This document shows, one piece after another, positions 1 through 6,470 of a stretch of 15,495 nt of DNA. A program made the translations under genes and the position numbers. The stretch's first letter is position 1. Every line of letters begins with the position of its first letter. The notes beneath the pieces were generated by a model. That model ran no database searches. It saw only the letters and a program-made list of their open reading frames with translations, and had not been told where the DNA came from. Source of the stretch: Bdellovibrio sp. ZAP7. GTDB lineage: Bacteria > Bacteroidota > Bacteroidia > Flavobacteriales > Flavobacteriaceae. The stretch lies in the NCBI GenBank assembly GCA_943324165.2, contig CALPKO020000005.1, positions 1 through 15,495 of the forward strand. The letters are read 5' to 3'.

Positions 1-1549
1 GTTTTTTTATTTGATTGTCTTCTTTTTCGTTGTTCAAAATACCAAGATTCATTCTTGTTCCGAAAAGTTTACCCAAAATGCCATCGTGCAATTCTTGAGC
101 GATGCGTTTTTTCTCTACTTGCCGCACCGATTCGATTTTGTTTTGTTGGTTGAGCAGGAGTTGATAAACTTCTTCATTGGCTTTTTGTTGTTCTTGCTTG
201 TGCAATAACGCCTTGTTTTTTAACAGTTGAAAACGTATCAAAAAGCCGACACTCAATAAAAACAAAACGCTGAGTGCTATGAAAATGGTATTTCTTTGTT
301 GGATGAGTAAGTTCTTTTTTTCAACGGTTAACTCTTCGGTTTCAAATTCTATACGCGCCATTTTGTTGCGCATTTTTCGTTCTGCAAGTTGAAGACTATC
401 ACTAATTTTGATGTATTCTTCTGAGTAAGCTGCAATTTTTTTAGGATTAACAATCGACAATTGCTTTAAAGAAAGCAAAATGTCTTTGGGTAAATTGTTG
501 CTTTTGGCCAATTGGTAAGAAGAATTGGCAAAAGAAAATGCTTTAGCTGTGTCTTTTTTGAAAGTGTAGTATTCGGTGAGGTTAAGTTTGCAGTTGATAA
601 TGCCGGTTAAGAAATTTGATTTTTCAAAAGTTTTGAGAGATTCATAAAAAAGAGCTGGCAATTCTTTTTGTTCATTTAATTTAAATTGAGAATATCCTAA
701 GTTAGTTTGTAAAGCTGCATTTGTAAATGGGTCATCAGCAAGTATTTTTGTTTCCTTAAAAGCTTTTTCAAAATAATAAATAGACTTTTTATACTCTTTT
801 TTGTTTTGATAAACTAGACCTATATTATTCAATGACAATAAACTTAATTCTAAATTTTCATTTGAAATATCTTTTTGCAATAATTCTAAAGCTTTATTAT
901 GGTATTCAATGGATTTGTCATACTCGCTCAATTCATTATATACTATACCTAATAAATTGTATGATGAATATACTAAATCTATATCTTTCGTTTTATTTAA
1001 ATATTTCAATGCTTCAAATATAGATTTTTCACTTCCTATATAATCTTTTTCGTTAAGCTGAATCGTAGCTTTATTTAGCGTTATTTTTGCAAACTTGGTG
1101 TTTTCTTTTAAATTTCTATATAATTTTCCAGCTTGATAGTAATGATAATAAGAACTATCTGAGACAAAATTTCCCCCGTAATAATCTCCTAAATATCCAT
1201 AAGCTTTTGCCAATCTAGTGGAATCATTCTCTTCTTTAATCGAATTGATAGCTATAATTGTTGTTTCTTTAAATTTTTCAAAATCTTTAATGTTTCGATA
1301 TCTATTGGCAATTTTTAATAAATTAACTCTTTTCGTAGAATCATTTACTTGATTTAAAACAATATTTAATGCTTGTTTATTTGCACTTAATCTTTTATCT
1401 CTTGATAGTTTGCTGTTATTTGCATAATCTAAGAGTAAATCTAAACTATCGGAAGAATTTGAAGTAATATTTAAATCATTGTTCTTTTTACAAGAAAAAA
1501 ATGATATCAAAATCATTAGCAGAACATAAGGATATAATTTAAATTGCAT
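1..1549 (-). CDS. TPR-containing sensor histidine kinase, N-terminal part (3' end outside window)
   Basis: About 516 residues are visible from an ATG at 1549; the reading frame is still open at the window edge. Residues 1-20 are a hydrophobic signal ending in F-F-S-C, resembling a lipobox. Residues of about 45-400 form repeated helical pairs typical of tetratricopeptide repeats (for example L-L-G-I-V-Y-N, then Y-D-K-S-I-E-Y-H-N-K-A-L-E). A single membrane segment lies at about 418-440, followed by a charged coiled coil and a HisKA_3 dimerisation box with the phospho-acceptor histidine at about residue 488 (E-L-H-D-G-I-L-G-K-L). The HATPase domain must lie beyond base 1. Family knowledge: such kinases phosphorylate NarL/LuxR-type regulators. 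The TPR part is probably periplasmic and used for sensing (inference). A paralogous kinase is decayed at 6471-6929. A weak TATTTTTG -7 element lies at 1561-1568. Confidence 0.9.
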   Translation of the reverse strand, partial: MQFKLYPYVLLMILISFFSCKKNNDLNITSNSSDSLDLLLDYANNSKLSRDKRLSANKQALNIVLNQVNDSTKRVNLLKIANRYRNIKDFEKFKETTIIAINSIKEENDSTRLAKAYGYLGDYYGGNFVSDSSYYHYYQAGKLYRNLKENTKFAKITLNKATIQLNEKDYIGSEKSIFEALKYLNKTKDIDLVYSSYNLLGIVYNELSEYDKSIEYHNKALELLQKDISNENLELSLLSLNNIGLVYQNKKEYKKSIYYFEKAFKETKILADDPFTNAALQTNLGYSQFKLNEQKELPALFYESLKTFEKSNFLTGIINCKLNLTEYYTFKKDTAKAFSFANSSYQLAKSNNLPKDILLSLKQLSIVNPKKIAAYSEEYIKISDSLQLAERKMRNKMARIEFETEELTVEKKNLLIQQRNTIFIALSVLFLLSVGFLIRFQLLKNKALLHKQEQQKANEEVYQLLLNQQNKIESVRQVEKKRIAQELHDGILGKLFGTRMNLGILNNEKEDNQIKK

Positions 1550-1584
1550 TTATTTTTTTTCAAAAATAGTAATAAATAAGGAAC

Positions 1585-1612
1585 AAAAAAAAAGCTATCT
1601 TTTAGATAGCTT
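1585..1612 (-). terminator. Rho-independent terminator of the small peptide gene
   Basis: A perfect 9-bp stem (1592-1600 with 1604-1612, loop TTT) is followed on the minus strand by a run of eight T. It lies 22 bp after the stop of the 58-aa peptide gene and before the kinase start, so the kinase is probably transcribed mainly from its own promoter. Confidence 0.8.
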
Positions 1613-1633
1613 GATATTTTTATTTAATTATTT

Positions 1634-1810
1634 TTAGTCAGGAGTATTTCCTGGTTTTGTCGTAAGAGGAACACCTTTTGTATTTGTCAAAACTGAAGCA
1701 ATTAAATCATCTTCTCCACCTTTTTCTTTTTTTACTTCTTTAGAATTGTAAGAAGATAAACCTACTAATGTTATAACTACTACTACTAAAATTGCTATTA
1801 CTTTTTTCAT
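1634..1810 (-). CDS. Small exported or membrane-anchored peptide, 58 aa
   Basis: A 58-codon ORF that starts with M-K-K, has a hydrophobic stretch at residues 4-20 (isoleucine/valine/leucine-rich), then a charged linker (K-K-E-K-G-G-E-D-D) and a short tail rich in Thr, Pro and Gly ending in P-G-N-T-P-D. I do not recognise a family. The signal-like N-terminus, the clean terminator directly after the stop and the position just upstream of a sensor kinase with an exported TPR domain support a real gene. The mature part after cleavage would be about 35 residues. A role as a ligand or accessory of the neighbouring kinase is only inference. Alternatively it is an unrelated small membrane peptide. 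Confidence 0.65.
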   Translation of the reverse strand: MKKVIAILVVVVITLVGLSSYNSKEVKKEKGGEDDLIASVLTNTKGVPLTTKPGNTPD

Positions 1811-2475
1811 AATTTGGGTATTTTAATGATTTATGTTTTTGTTTTTTTTCTTGATAAATCAAACATTGATGTTGTTTGATGTGGTAAAATTATATTAAAA
1901 ATAAATTGTTAAAATAAAATCAAACATCTTATTTGTGTCATTACACATATAAAATGTAACTATAGAAATCTAAAATGTTTGTTAAAGTTTTAACAAGAGA
2001 AGTTAAAAGCACAAATGCTTTTGGTGATTTTGAAAAGGTAGTTTTTGCGTTTTCTCGATTTGTTAGAAAAAATCTACGCGGAAGATGAAATGCTCCCGAA
2101 CAATAAAACGTTTTTTTTGTTCGGTTATTTATTGATTTTAATTGTATCAATATGGTAGCTGAGACAAAAGTATATTATTTATTTTATATAAATGAATTAA
2201 TATTTTTATTCTCGATTAAACTATTTATATCTACGTTTAAAAGGTGATTTTGGTCTTGGGATGAACTGTTTTTTGAATGGAAGGCAATAGCGGAAAAATA
2301 TTTCAGATTGAGCGGCTATTTTAAAAGATTGATTTGTTAGGTGAACTTTTTTCTTTTTACTCGCAAATTGGGCAGATTTTATTTTTTTGTTTGATTATCA
2401 TCAAGGAATTTATATTTATTTTCCTATTCGATTATATTGCTTGTTTTTGTTTTGATCTTCCCTTATTCTTTTTGT
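1811..2475. other. Gene-free AT-rich stretch with hairpins
   Basis: No convincing gene on either strand. It contains an inverted repeat ATCAAAC/GTTTGAT (1858-1864 and 1874-1880) with a further ATCAAACAT at 1919-1927, both upstream of the small peptide gene and possibly regulatory. A second hairpin lies at 2096-2124. Short open frames at 1976-2086 (plus) and 1941-2150 (minus) overlap each other and look like non-coding or relic sequence. Confidence 0.6.
2096..2124. repeat. Hairpin in intergenic DNA
   Basis: CCGAACAA at 2096-2103 pairs with TTGTTCGG at 2117-2124. The loop contains a further AAAACGTTTT palindrome. It has no clear T-run on either side, so it is not a standard terminator. It may be part of a dispersed repeat. 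Confidence 0.4.
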
Positions 2476-2643
2476 GCTAAAGCTAATTCGGAGCATGCCA
2501 AAGCTTGTTTTGAACTTGCCAAAGCTTATTTCGAATGGTACTATGGTTGTTTTTATTTGTCCAAAGCCTTGTTTGTTTTAGACTTTGCTTTGTTTTATTG
2601 CAACAAGGCTTGTTTCCTTTTGGACAGTAGTTGTTTTGATTAT
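2476..2643. repeat. Degenerate 21-bp tandem repeat, eight units
   Basis: Eight consecutive 21-bp units start at 2476, 2497, 2518, 2539, 2560, 2581, 2602 and 2623. Units share a CAAAGCTTGTTTTGA-like core; the second and third are the most alike. Because 21 is a multiple of three, plus-strand translation gives heptads of the pattern x-K-A-C-F-x-x (A-K-A-C-F-E-L, A-K-A-Y-F-E-W, N-K-A-C-F-L-L). This frame is open from a TTG at 2437 to 2715 and would encode a Cys- and Phe-rich peptide, but it lacks an ATG or a visible ribosome site and overlaps the 3' end of the minus-strand gene at 2640. I therefore annotate it as a repeat, not a gene. Confidence 0.75.
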
Positions 2644-3365
2644 CTTGGTTTGAATTTGATTTTAGAGATGGTTTTGTATTGGGGTGAATCTGCATCTAAT
2701 ATAGAAAAAAGATAGTCTTTTGCTTTGTTTCCTAGCGTTACTAAATTATCAAGATCGTTGTACAACGCATTGTTTCTGGCGGTTCGGGCATTATTGAGGG
2801 GTACGAAAGTAGTGGCTACTTTTAATGTTTTTTGCAACATTTCTGCTTTTTTGTTTTGGTAGGTTGCCACTTTGTATTCCACCTCATTTGGATTGTAGTT
2901 CGGCGTGTTTTGCAGAAGTGCAATCAACAAATCCATATTGTTAGTGCGTTGGTCGTAGCTTAATTGCGCAATGGAGTAGTTGGATTGAGCTTCTTCAGGA
3001 TTTGTGGCTGCTGTAATTTTTGTTTTTCGGACTCCTTTGAGTTTACGAATAATGGTCATTAGATTTTCTAGCTGAGCGGCAGTTACTCCTTCGGTTGCTT
3101 TGTAGGCTTTTCTGAGTTTTGTTAAATCTCGGTTAAGGGGTTTGAAAATTAATTCACGCTGGTCAACAGCAATTGAATAGGGTGCGGTTAGCGTGTTTAC
3201 GTTTTTTTGGAAATTAAAGCAGTTTGTGTAAGTGCTTAGAAGATTGGCTAACAAGATTTTTGGGTTGGTAGGATTGTACTTTGTGCCCAATTCTGCAATG
3301 TTGGTGTTAAGTAAATTTAGGTTGGCAATGTTTTTGGCGTGACCTACTTCTGATTGTGATTTCAT
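2640..3365 (-). CDS. Uncharacterised Bacteroidota protein, 241 aa
   Basis: A complete ORF with an ATG at 3365 and no signal peptide or membrane segment, so probably cytoplasmic. The composition predicts mostly helices. It opens with M-K-S-Q-S-E-V-G-H-A-K-N, and a middle block (about residues 95-115) carries I-I-R-K-L-K-G-V-R. It ends with Y-K-T-I-S-K-I-K-F. From memory, proteins of this length and with these landmarks recur in Flavobacteriaceae as hypothetical proteins; I know of no function. It stands alone: the upstream operon ends at 3443 with a hairpin in between. Its last four bases overlap the end of the 21-bp repeat array. Confidence 0.8.
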   Translation of the reverse strand: MKSQSEVGHAKNIANLNLLNTNIAELGTKYNPTNPKILLANLLSTYTNCFNFQKNVNTLTAPYSIAVDQRELIFKPLNRDLTKLRKAYKATEGVTAAQLENLMTIIRKLKGVRKTKITAATNPEEAQSNYSIAQLSYDQRTNNMDLLIALLQNTPNYNPNEVEYKVATYQNKKAEMLQKTLKVATTFVPLNNARTARNNALYNDLDNLVTLGNKAKDYLFSILDADSPQYKTISKIKFKPR

Positions 3366-3411
3366 GGCTTAGGAAATTTAGGGTTAGTATTTTAAACTGA
3401 GAATAAAATCA

Positions 3412-3431
3412 GTTGGTAGCTTTCCACCAAC
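3412..3431 (-). terminator. Possible terminator of the exported-protein operon
   Basis: A 6-bp stem GTTGGT/ACCAAC with an 8-nt loop lies 11 bp after the stop of the 133-aa gene. On the minus strand it is followed by a T-rich stretch rather than a pure T-run, so it would be a weak terminator. Confidence 0.45.
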
Positions 3432-3442
3432 GGGTTTATAAA

Positions 3443-3844
3443 TTAATCATCTTTAACTGTTATAGTTATTTCTTCAATGAATTTGTATTCCCCTTTTTTT
3501 AAAACTTCGTTATTAGGAAGTACAATTTCATAAGTGTAGATGCCTTTGGGAAGCTCCAGCAGGCATTCTTTGCCGTCTTTTGGGATTACTAAATCTTTTT
3601 TTATTGTGTTGCCCTCTTCGTCTTTTCTGGTGAGATTGAAAGTGATTTTATCGGTCAATTTGTTTTTGACACAAACATTTTCAATTGTTTTGGAATTATT
3701 GACTTTTTCAGATTTGTTGCTTTTAAAGATTGATAAACCGTTAACTAATACTTCTCCTGCTTTAATTGTTTTTTCTAAACTAGATTGCGAATAAAAAGAC
3801 GTAGTTAAAGACATGAAAAGTAGCAATAAAAAATTAGCTTTCAT
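3443..3844 (-). CDS. Small secreted protein, 133 aa, last gene of a three-gene operon
   Basis: Residues 1-20 form a signal peptide ending in S-F-Y-S-Q, with cleavage likely after Q20. The mature part has alternating hydrophobic and charged residues from about 56 to 132 (C-V-K-N-K-L, I-T-F-N-L-T, C-L-L-E-L, Y-T-Y-E-I-V-L, I-T-I-T-V), which suggests an all-beta sandwich domain. Two cysteines (58 and 94) could form a disulfide. The pattern of strand, charged loop, L-P-K-G-I-Y-T-Y-E recalls Ig-like or carbohydrate-binding-like folds, but I do not recognise a named family. Its start overlaps the upstream gene by 11 bp, so translation is probably coupled. Confidence 0.75.
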   Translation of the reverse strand: MKANFLLLLFMSLTTSFYSQSSLEKTIKAGEVLVNGLSIFKSNKSEKVNNSKTIENVCVKNKLTDKITFNLTRKDEEGNTIKKDLVIPKDGKECLLELPKGIYTYEIVLPNNEVLKKGEYKFIEEITITVKDD

Positions 3845-4250
3845 GATTTGTTGTTAATAATTGAAAATTTTTATAAAAAACTTTAGCGTTTCTTTCATTT
3901 TTCCCCCAATCAAAAACCTGAAATGGAAAGAAACATGTTGATTTAAAAATAATTAAAAAATTCCTTTCACCAATCTTTTCAACTTTTACAATAATTGTTT
4001 CTGAAAAAGACCAAATTGTAGGTAAAGTAATTGCATTAAAACTACTTTGGTCAAATTTTCCTTTTTTAAAATTTGATAATTTTAAAGCATATAAAATTTG
4101 ATTATTTAGTAAATCTGCGGATAACGAAAATTCTTTTTTTTCTTCATGAAAACTTGTAAAATACAATTTATGTTTTGTTAAATATCTATAAATTAACATA
4201 ATTATTAAAATTGCTATTAAAATTAAAATTAATGTTTGGAATTTTGTCAT
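3834..4250 (-). CDS. Membrane-anchored small protein, 138 aa
   Basis: One N-terminal membrane segment (about residues 5-23, Leu/Ile-rich, then Y-L-T-K-H-K) acts as an uncleaved anchor. A soluble domain of about 110 residues with aromatic-rich strands follows (for example I-W-S-F-S-E-T-I-I-V-K-V and F-F-P-F-Q-V-F-D-W-G-K). I do not recognise the family. It lies 39 bp after the 220-aa gene and overlaps the 133-aa gene by 11 bp, so the three form one transcription unit. A shared job at the envelope is inference from this packing. Confidence 0.7.
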   Translation of the reverse strand: MTKFQTLILILIAILIIMLIYRYLTKHKLYFTSFHEEKKEFSLSADLLNNQILYALKLSNFKKGKFDQSSFNAITLPTIWSFSETIIVKVEKIGERNFLIIFKSTCFFPFQVFDWGKNERNAKVFYKNFQLLTTNHES

Positions 4251-4289
4251 GATTTAATTATTTAAAATTATAAATTTTATGTTCTAATT

Positions 4290-4952
4290 TTAAATGCAAC
4301 CGCCACCGTTTTGGCTTTGCATTTCATCTACCAACCAGGAGAAACCAATCGATCCCAAACCACCAAACATGCAACCTGCAATGTCAGCAATATAAAGTTG
4401 ATGTTTAGGATTACAAGCTTTTTTATTATCGTCCGAAAATGGCACACTCCAATATTTAATCGACGCGCTAAAAACTGAAATAAGTTTTTTTATTTCATTA
4501 ATTTCTAAATCAGGTAAATCTGAATCTGAAAATAGATTTTGAAGAATTTTATTAACAAGTGTTGGCGCTTTAGGATTTTCAATTAAATCAATTAAAACAA
4601 GTTGTGTTTTTTGAGTATAAAATTTCTTAATTCCTTTAATAGTTTGATCTCGAAAATTTCTAGAATTTAAATTTCCATCAGCTCCTAAAATTGTAATTAA
4701 TCGATTTTTGTAGAATAAATACTCTTCGTCTGTTAAAACCTTAGGGTGTAAAACATCAAATTCGGTTTTTAAGGTTTCATAAATTTTAATAAAATTTGTT
4801 TCTTGGGAATCTTTGTATTTATTGGAACAAACCTCTAAAACCTCATTGTGATAAGTTCCATACATATCTGCATCGATAAAATTATCATTTTGAGCAAAAG
4901 TTGAACTTGTAAAAACAACTGTGGCGATTAAGCCGAATAATAAATTTTTCAT
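4290..4952 (-). CDS. Secreted protein, 220 aa, with glycine-rich hydrophobic C-terminus
   Basis: The signal peptide covers residues 1-20 (ends S-S-T-F-A, then Q-N). A helical, charged body follows with a Y-H-N-E-V-L-E motif near residues 34-40. The last 32 residues change character: A-D-I-A-G-C-M-F-G-G-L-G, then a hydrophobic piece, ending in Q-N-G-G-G-C-I. From memory, Bacteroidota encode several secreted hypothetical proteins with an E/Y-H-N near the mature N-terminus and a small-residue, glycine-rich tail. The tail resembles the hydrophobic cores of class II bacteriocins, but that alone does not prove a toxin. It is the first gene of the operon. The long upstream region (4953-5300) carries a candidate operator at 5246-5262. 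Confidence 0.75.
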   Translation of the reverse strand: MKNLLFGLIATVVFTSSTFAQNDNFIDADMYGTYHNEVLEVCSNKYKDSQETNFIKIYETLKTEFDVLHPKVLTDEEYLFYKNRLITILGADGNLNSRNFRDQTIKGIKKFYTQKTQLVLIDLIENPKAPTLVNKILQNLFSDSDLPDLEINEIKKLISVFSASIKYWSVPFSDDNKKACNPKHQLYIADIAGCMFGGLGSIGFSWLVDEMQSQNGGGCI

Positions 4953-5246
4953 AAGTTTGTAAATTAATATTGATAATTGCAGTCCAACTTTGTGTCGTCG
5001 AAAACATTTTAAAGTTAGGGCTGCTTTTTTTTGGTTGGTTTTTTCGTAATTCCGTTTAATAACAAACCTCTAAAATAAACGAAAGCTTTCTGGTTGTGTT
5101 CTCTATACAAAAAAGTTAGAAAAGCACTTCTTTGTAATTGGTCACTTGGTTAGGATATGTTGTCCTATGGGGTTAGTGGTTTTTAAGTATTAAACATTTT
5201 GTTTCTTAATATGTTGTAAAACTATCGCTACAATATCATTTTAAAT

Positions 5247-5276
5247 TACGGTAAAACCGTAAAAAATGTTAAAATT
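5247..5276. promoter_or_regulatory. Candidate operator, copy 1 (palindromic core TTACGGTAAAACCGTAA)
   Basis: The core 5246-5262 is a perfect 7-bp inverted repeat with a 3-bp spacer. A second copy of the surrounding 30 bp is at 6992-7021 (24 of 30 positions match without gaps, including half-sites and the following A-tract plus AAAATT). Copy 1 is about 295 bp upstream of the 220-aa secreted protein start. A site for the NarL-like regulator at 5775-6437 is inference. Confidence 0.45.
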
Positions 5277-5363
5277 TGTTGTGGTGAGGTAGTTACTGGT
5301 TTATTGATTGATGTTTGCCCCGAAGATGCGAAGTAATGAATAGCTTTCAACAGTTCTTGAAAC

Positions 5364-5381
5364 TCCCGATAGCTATCGGGA
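5364..5381. repeat. 18-bp perfect palindrome
   Basis: TCCCGATAGCTATCGGGA reads the same on both strands. It abuts the first copy of the 40-bp direct repeat. I recall this palindrome as frequent in Flavobacterium intergenic DNA; a genome count would confirm it. Confidence 0.6.
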
Positions 5382-5421
5382 TTGCTTCATTGCATTGCGC
5401 AAAATCACTCGAAGTGACGGT
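5382..5421 (+). repeat. 40-bp dispersed repeat, copy 1
   Basis: It matches 5575-5614 with two mismatches. The 3' part, AAAATCACTCGAAGTGACG, recurs inverted at 5679-5697. Copy 2 sits inside the inverted-repeat element at 5561-5743, so copy 1 may be a solo arm of the same element family. Confidence 0.7.
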
Positions 5422-5560
5422 GAGGTGGGTTTTGGATTTTGGGTTTTGGGATTTGGGATTTGGGTTTCAAGTTTCATGTCGACAAAATAAAGAACAAAAT
5501 CTGCGCAAATCAGCGAACTCGGCGGGACAATAGGCGTTGTTAGTTGATAGTTTTCAGAGG

Positions 5561-5743
5561 TTCTCGATACAATTTTGCTCCATTGCATTGCGCAAAATCA
5601 CTCGATGTGACGGTCGGGATTGAAGGAACCTTGCGTAACTTAATGGCATTTAACTTCGGTGTTGAATTGTAGCACTAGCGTCACTTCGAGTGATTTTATA
5701 AAATAAAAATGCTAATTTTTGTTTTATAAAATTGTATCGAGAA
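5561..5743. mobile_element. MITE-like inverted-repeat element, 183 bp, non-coding
   Basis: The outer ends are a perfect 16-bp inverted repeat (TTCTCGATACAATTTT at 5561-5576, its complement at 5728-5743). A second, inner inverted pair of 19 bp (5594-5612 and 5679-5697, one mismatch) makes each arm composite. The right arm contains a long AT-rich hairpin. It carries no ORF, so any mobility would depend on a protein made elsewhere. From memory, sequences with GTATCGAGAA and GTCACTTCGAGTG ends are common in Flavobacterium genomes. Confidence 0.6.
5694..5731. terminator. Long AT-rich hairpin downstream of the response regulator
   Basis: 17-bp arms (5694-5710 and 5715-5731), one G-T mismatch, loop GCTA. 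It lies 44 bp beyond the regulator's stop and may end its transcript on the minus strand, although it is also part of the MITE-like element. Confidence 0.45.
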
Positions 5744-5774
5744 GCTGTTTATCATAGAAAATTTACATTCAAAA

Positions 5775-6437
5775 CTAAATGAACCCTTCTGCTTTGGCGG
5801 CTTTAATGATGTCTTCGTCGCTTCCTCTGTCGATGCCAAAATAAATTTTGATTTTCGATTTTCGTTTTTCAATTGCGCTTAAACTTAAATTGAGCAGCGA
5901 TGGCATGTTTACTGTTTTGGTTCCATTGACTATAAAACCTAGTATTTGTCTATCGATTGCGTCTAAAAACATCTCTTTTTCTAAGAAAAGTTTAATTGTT
6001 TTTTTTACATTCTCACTTTGGTAGGTTTCGCCAGAAAGGATTTTTTCGAAAGCGACTAACAATTCTTCTCCGTCGATATCGCTTTTGACCAATAAACCAG
6101 CTGGTGCCACTTTTTTGATAATGTTATAAAGCATCAGTGGTTCTGAATGGGAAGTAAGTACCACAATTTTAGCTTTTGGATGGTGAATTTTGATCAGTTG
6201 TGCTAAATCGTCGCCCGAATAAATGTTTTTTTCTTTGTAAGGAGGTAGGTTGCGGTCTAAAAAAACCAAGTCAAATTCGGGTAGATTAGTGCTGCCGGTG
6301 ATGATATTGTAGGCACTTTCACAATTGTAGGCAGCTGTAACTTGGAGTTGCAAGTTTTGGGCATTGAACGACAATACAGATTTGTAACCTTCTATTTGAA
6401 GTGGATGATCATCAATCATTAAAATTTTAGTAGTCAT
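5775..6437 (-). CDS. NarL/LuxR-like response regulator, 220 aa
   Basis: A receiver domain occupies residues 1-125: the acidic pair D9-D10 (M-I-D-D-H-P), phospho-acceptor D61 (F-L-D-R-N-L-P-P), T95 (V-L-T-S-H-S) and K118 (L-V-K-S-D) are all present, so it should accept phosphate. The C-terminal 60 residues (from about 155) are a divergent LuxR-type helix-turn-helix: I-D-R-Q-I-L-G-F-I-V-N-G aligns with the first helices, and S-L-S-A-I-E-K-R-K-S-K-I with the recognition helix. It is a DNA-binding regulator normally driven by a HisKA_3 kinase. The upstream neighbour, 33 bp away, is a dead kinase of that type, so this regulator has probably lost its dedicated partner. The paralogous kinase at 1-1549 is a candidate replacement (inference). 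Confidence 0.9.
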   Translation of the reverse strand: MTTKILMIDDHPLQIEGYKSVLSFNAQNLQLQVTAAYNCESAYNIITGSTNLPEFDLVFLDRNLPPYKEKNIYSGDDLAQLIKIHHPKAKIVVLTSHSEPLMLYNIIKKVAPAGLLVKSDIDGEELLVAFEKILSGETYQSENVKKTIKLFLEKEMFLDAIDRQILGFIVNGTKTVNMPSLLNLSLSAIEKRKSKIKIYFGIDRGSDEDIIKAAKAEGFI

Positions 6438-6470
6438 TTTTTGGGGATTTTAGGACGTGAAAATAAAAAA

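Larger units (their letters stand above)
4953..5774. other. Gene-free region of dispersed repeats
   Basis: No credible gene. 4953-5245 is the AT-rich leader of the exported-protein operon, with no clear promoter match. A palindromic motif lies at 5246-5262. From about 5315 the base composition becomes more GC-rich and holds several short dispersed repeats: an 18-bp palindrome, a 40-bp direct repeat, a run of TTTGGG/TTTTGG-like triplet-rich DNA (about 5427-5467), and an inverted-repeat element. The open frames here (5315-5533 plus, 5373-5588 minus) cover repeat DNA and are not genes. Confidence 0.7.

Noticed and set aside
1941..2150. Minus-strand ORF of 69 codons, and the plus-strand frame at 1976-2086 ending in F-V-R-K-N-L-R-G-R
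   Set aside because: The two overlap in opposite directions, have no signals and end near a hairpin. They look vaguely like dispersed relic sequence, but I cannot identify a parent gene.
2255..2340. Plus-strand stretch reading W-D-E-L-F-F-E-W-K-A-I-A-E-K-Y-F-R
   Set aside because: It is protein-like in composition, but only about 25 codons between stops and with no start, so it is too short to call a gene remnant.
2437..2715. Plus-strand ORF of 92 codons, Cys- and Phe-rich
   Set aside because: It has a TTG start with no ribosome site, its middle is the 21-bp repeat array, and its end is antisense to the 241-aa gene. I kept it as a repeat; the coding possibility is given as a finding.
5315..5588. 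ORFs of 71-72 codons on both strands
   Set aside because: They cover the palindrome, the 40-bp repeat and low-complexity TTTGGG-type DNA, so their open frames follow from repeat composition.
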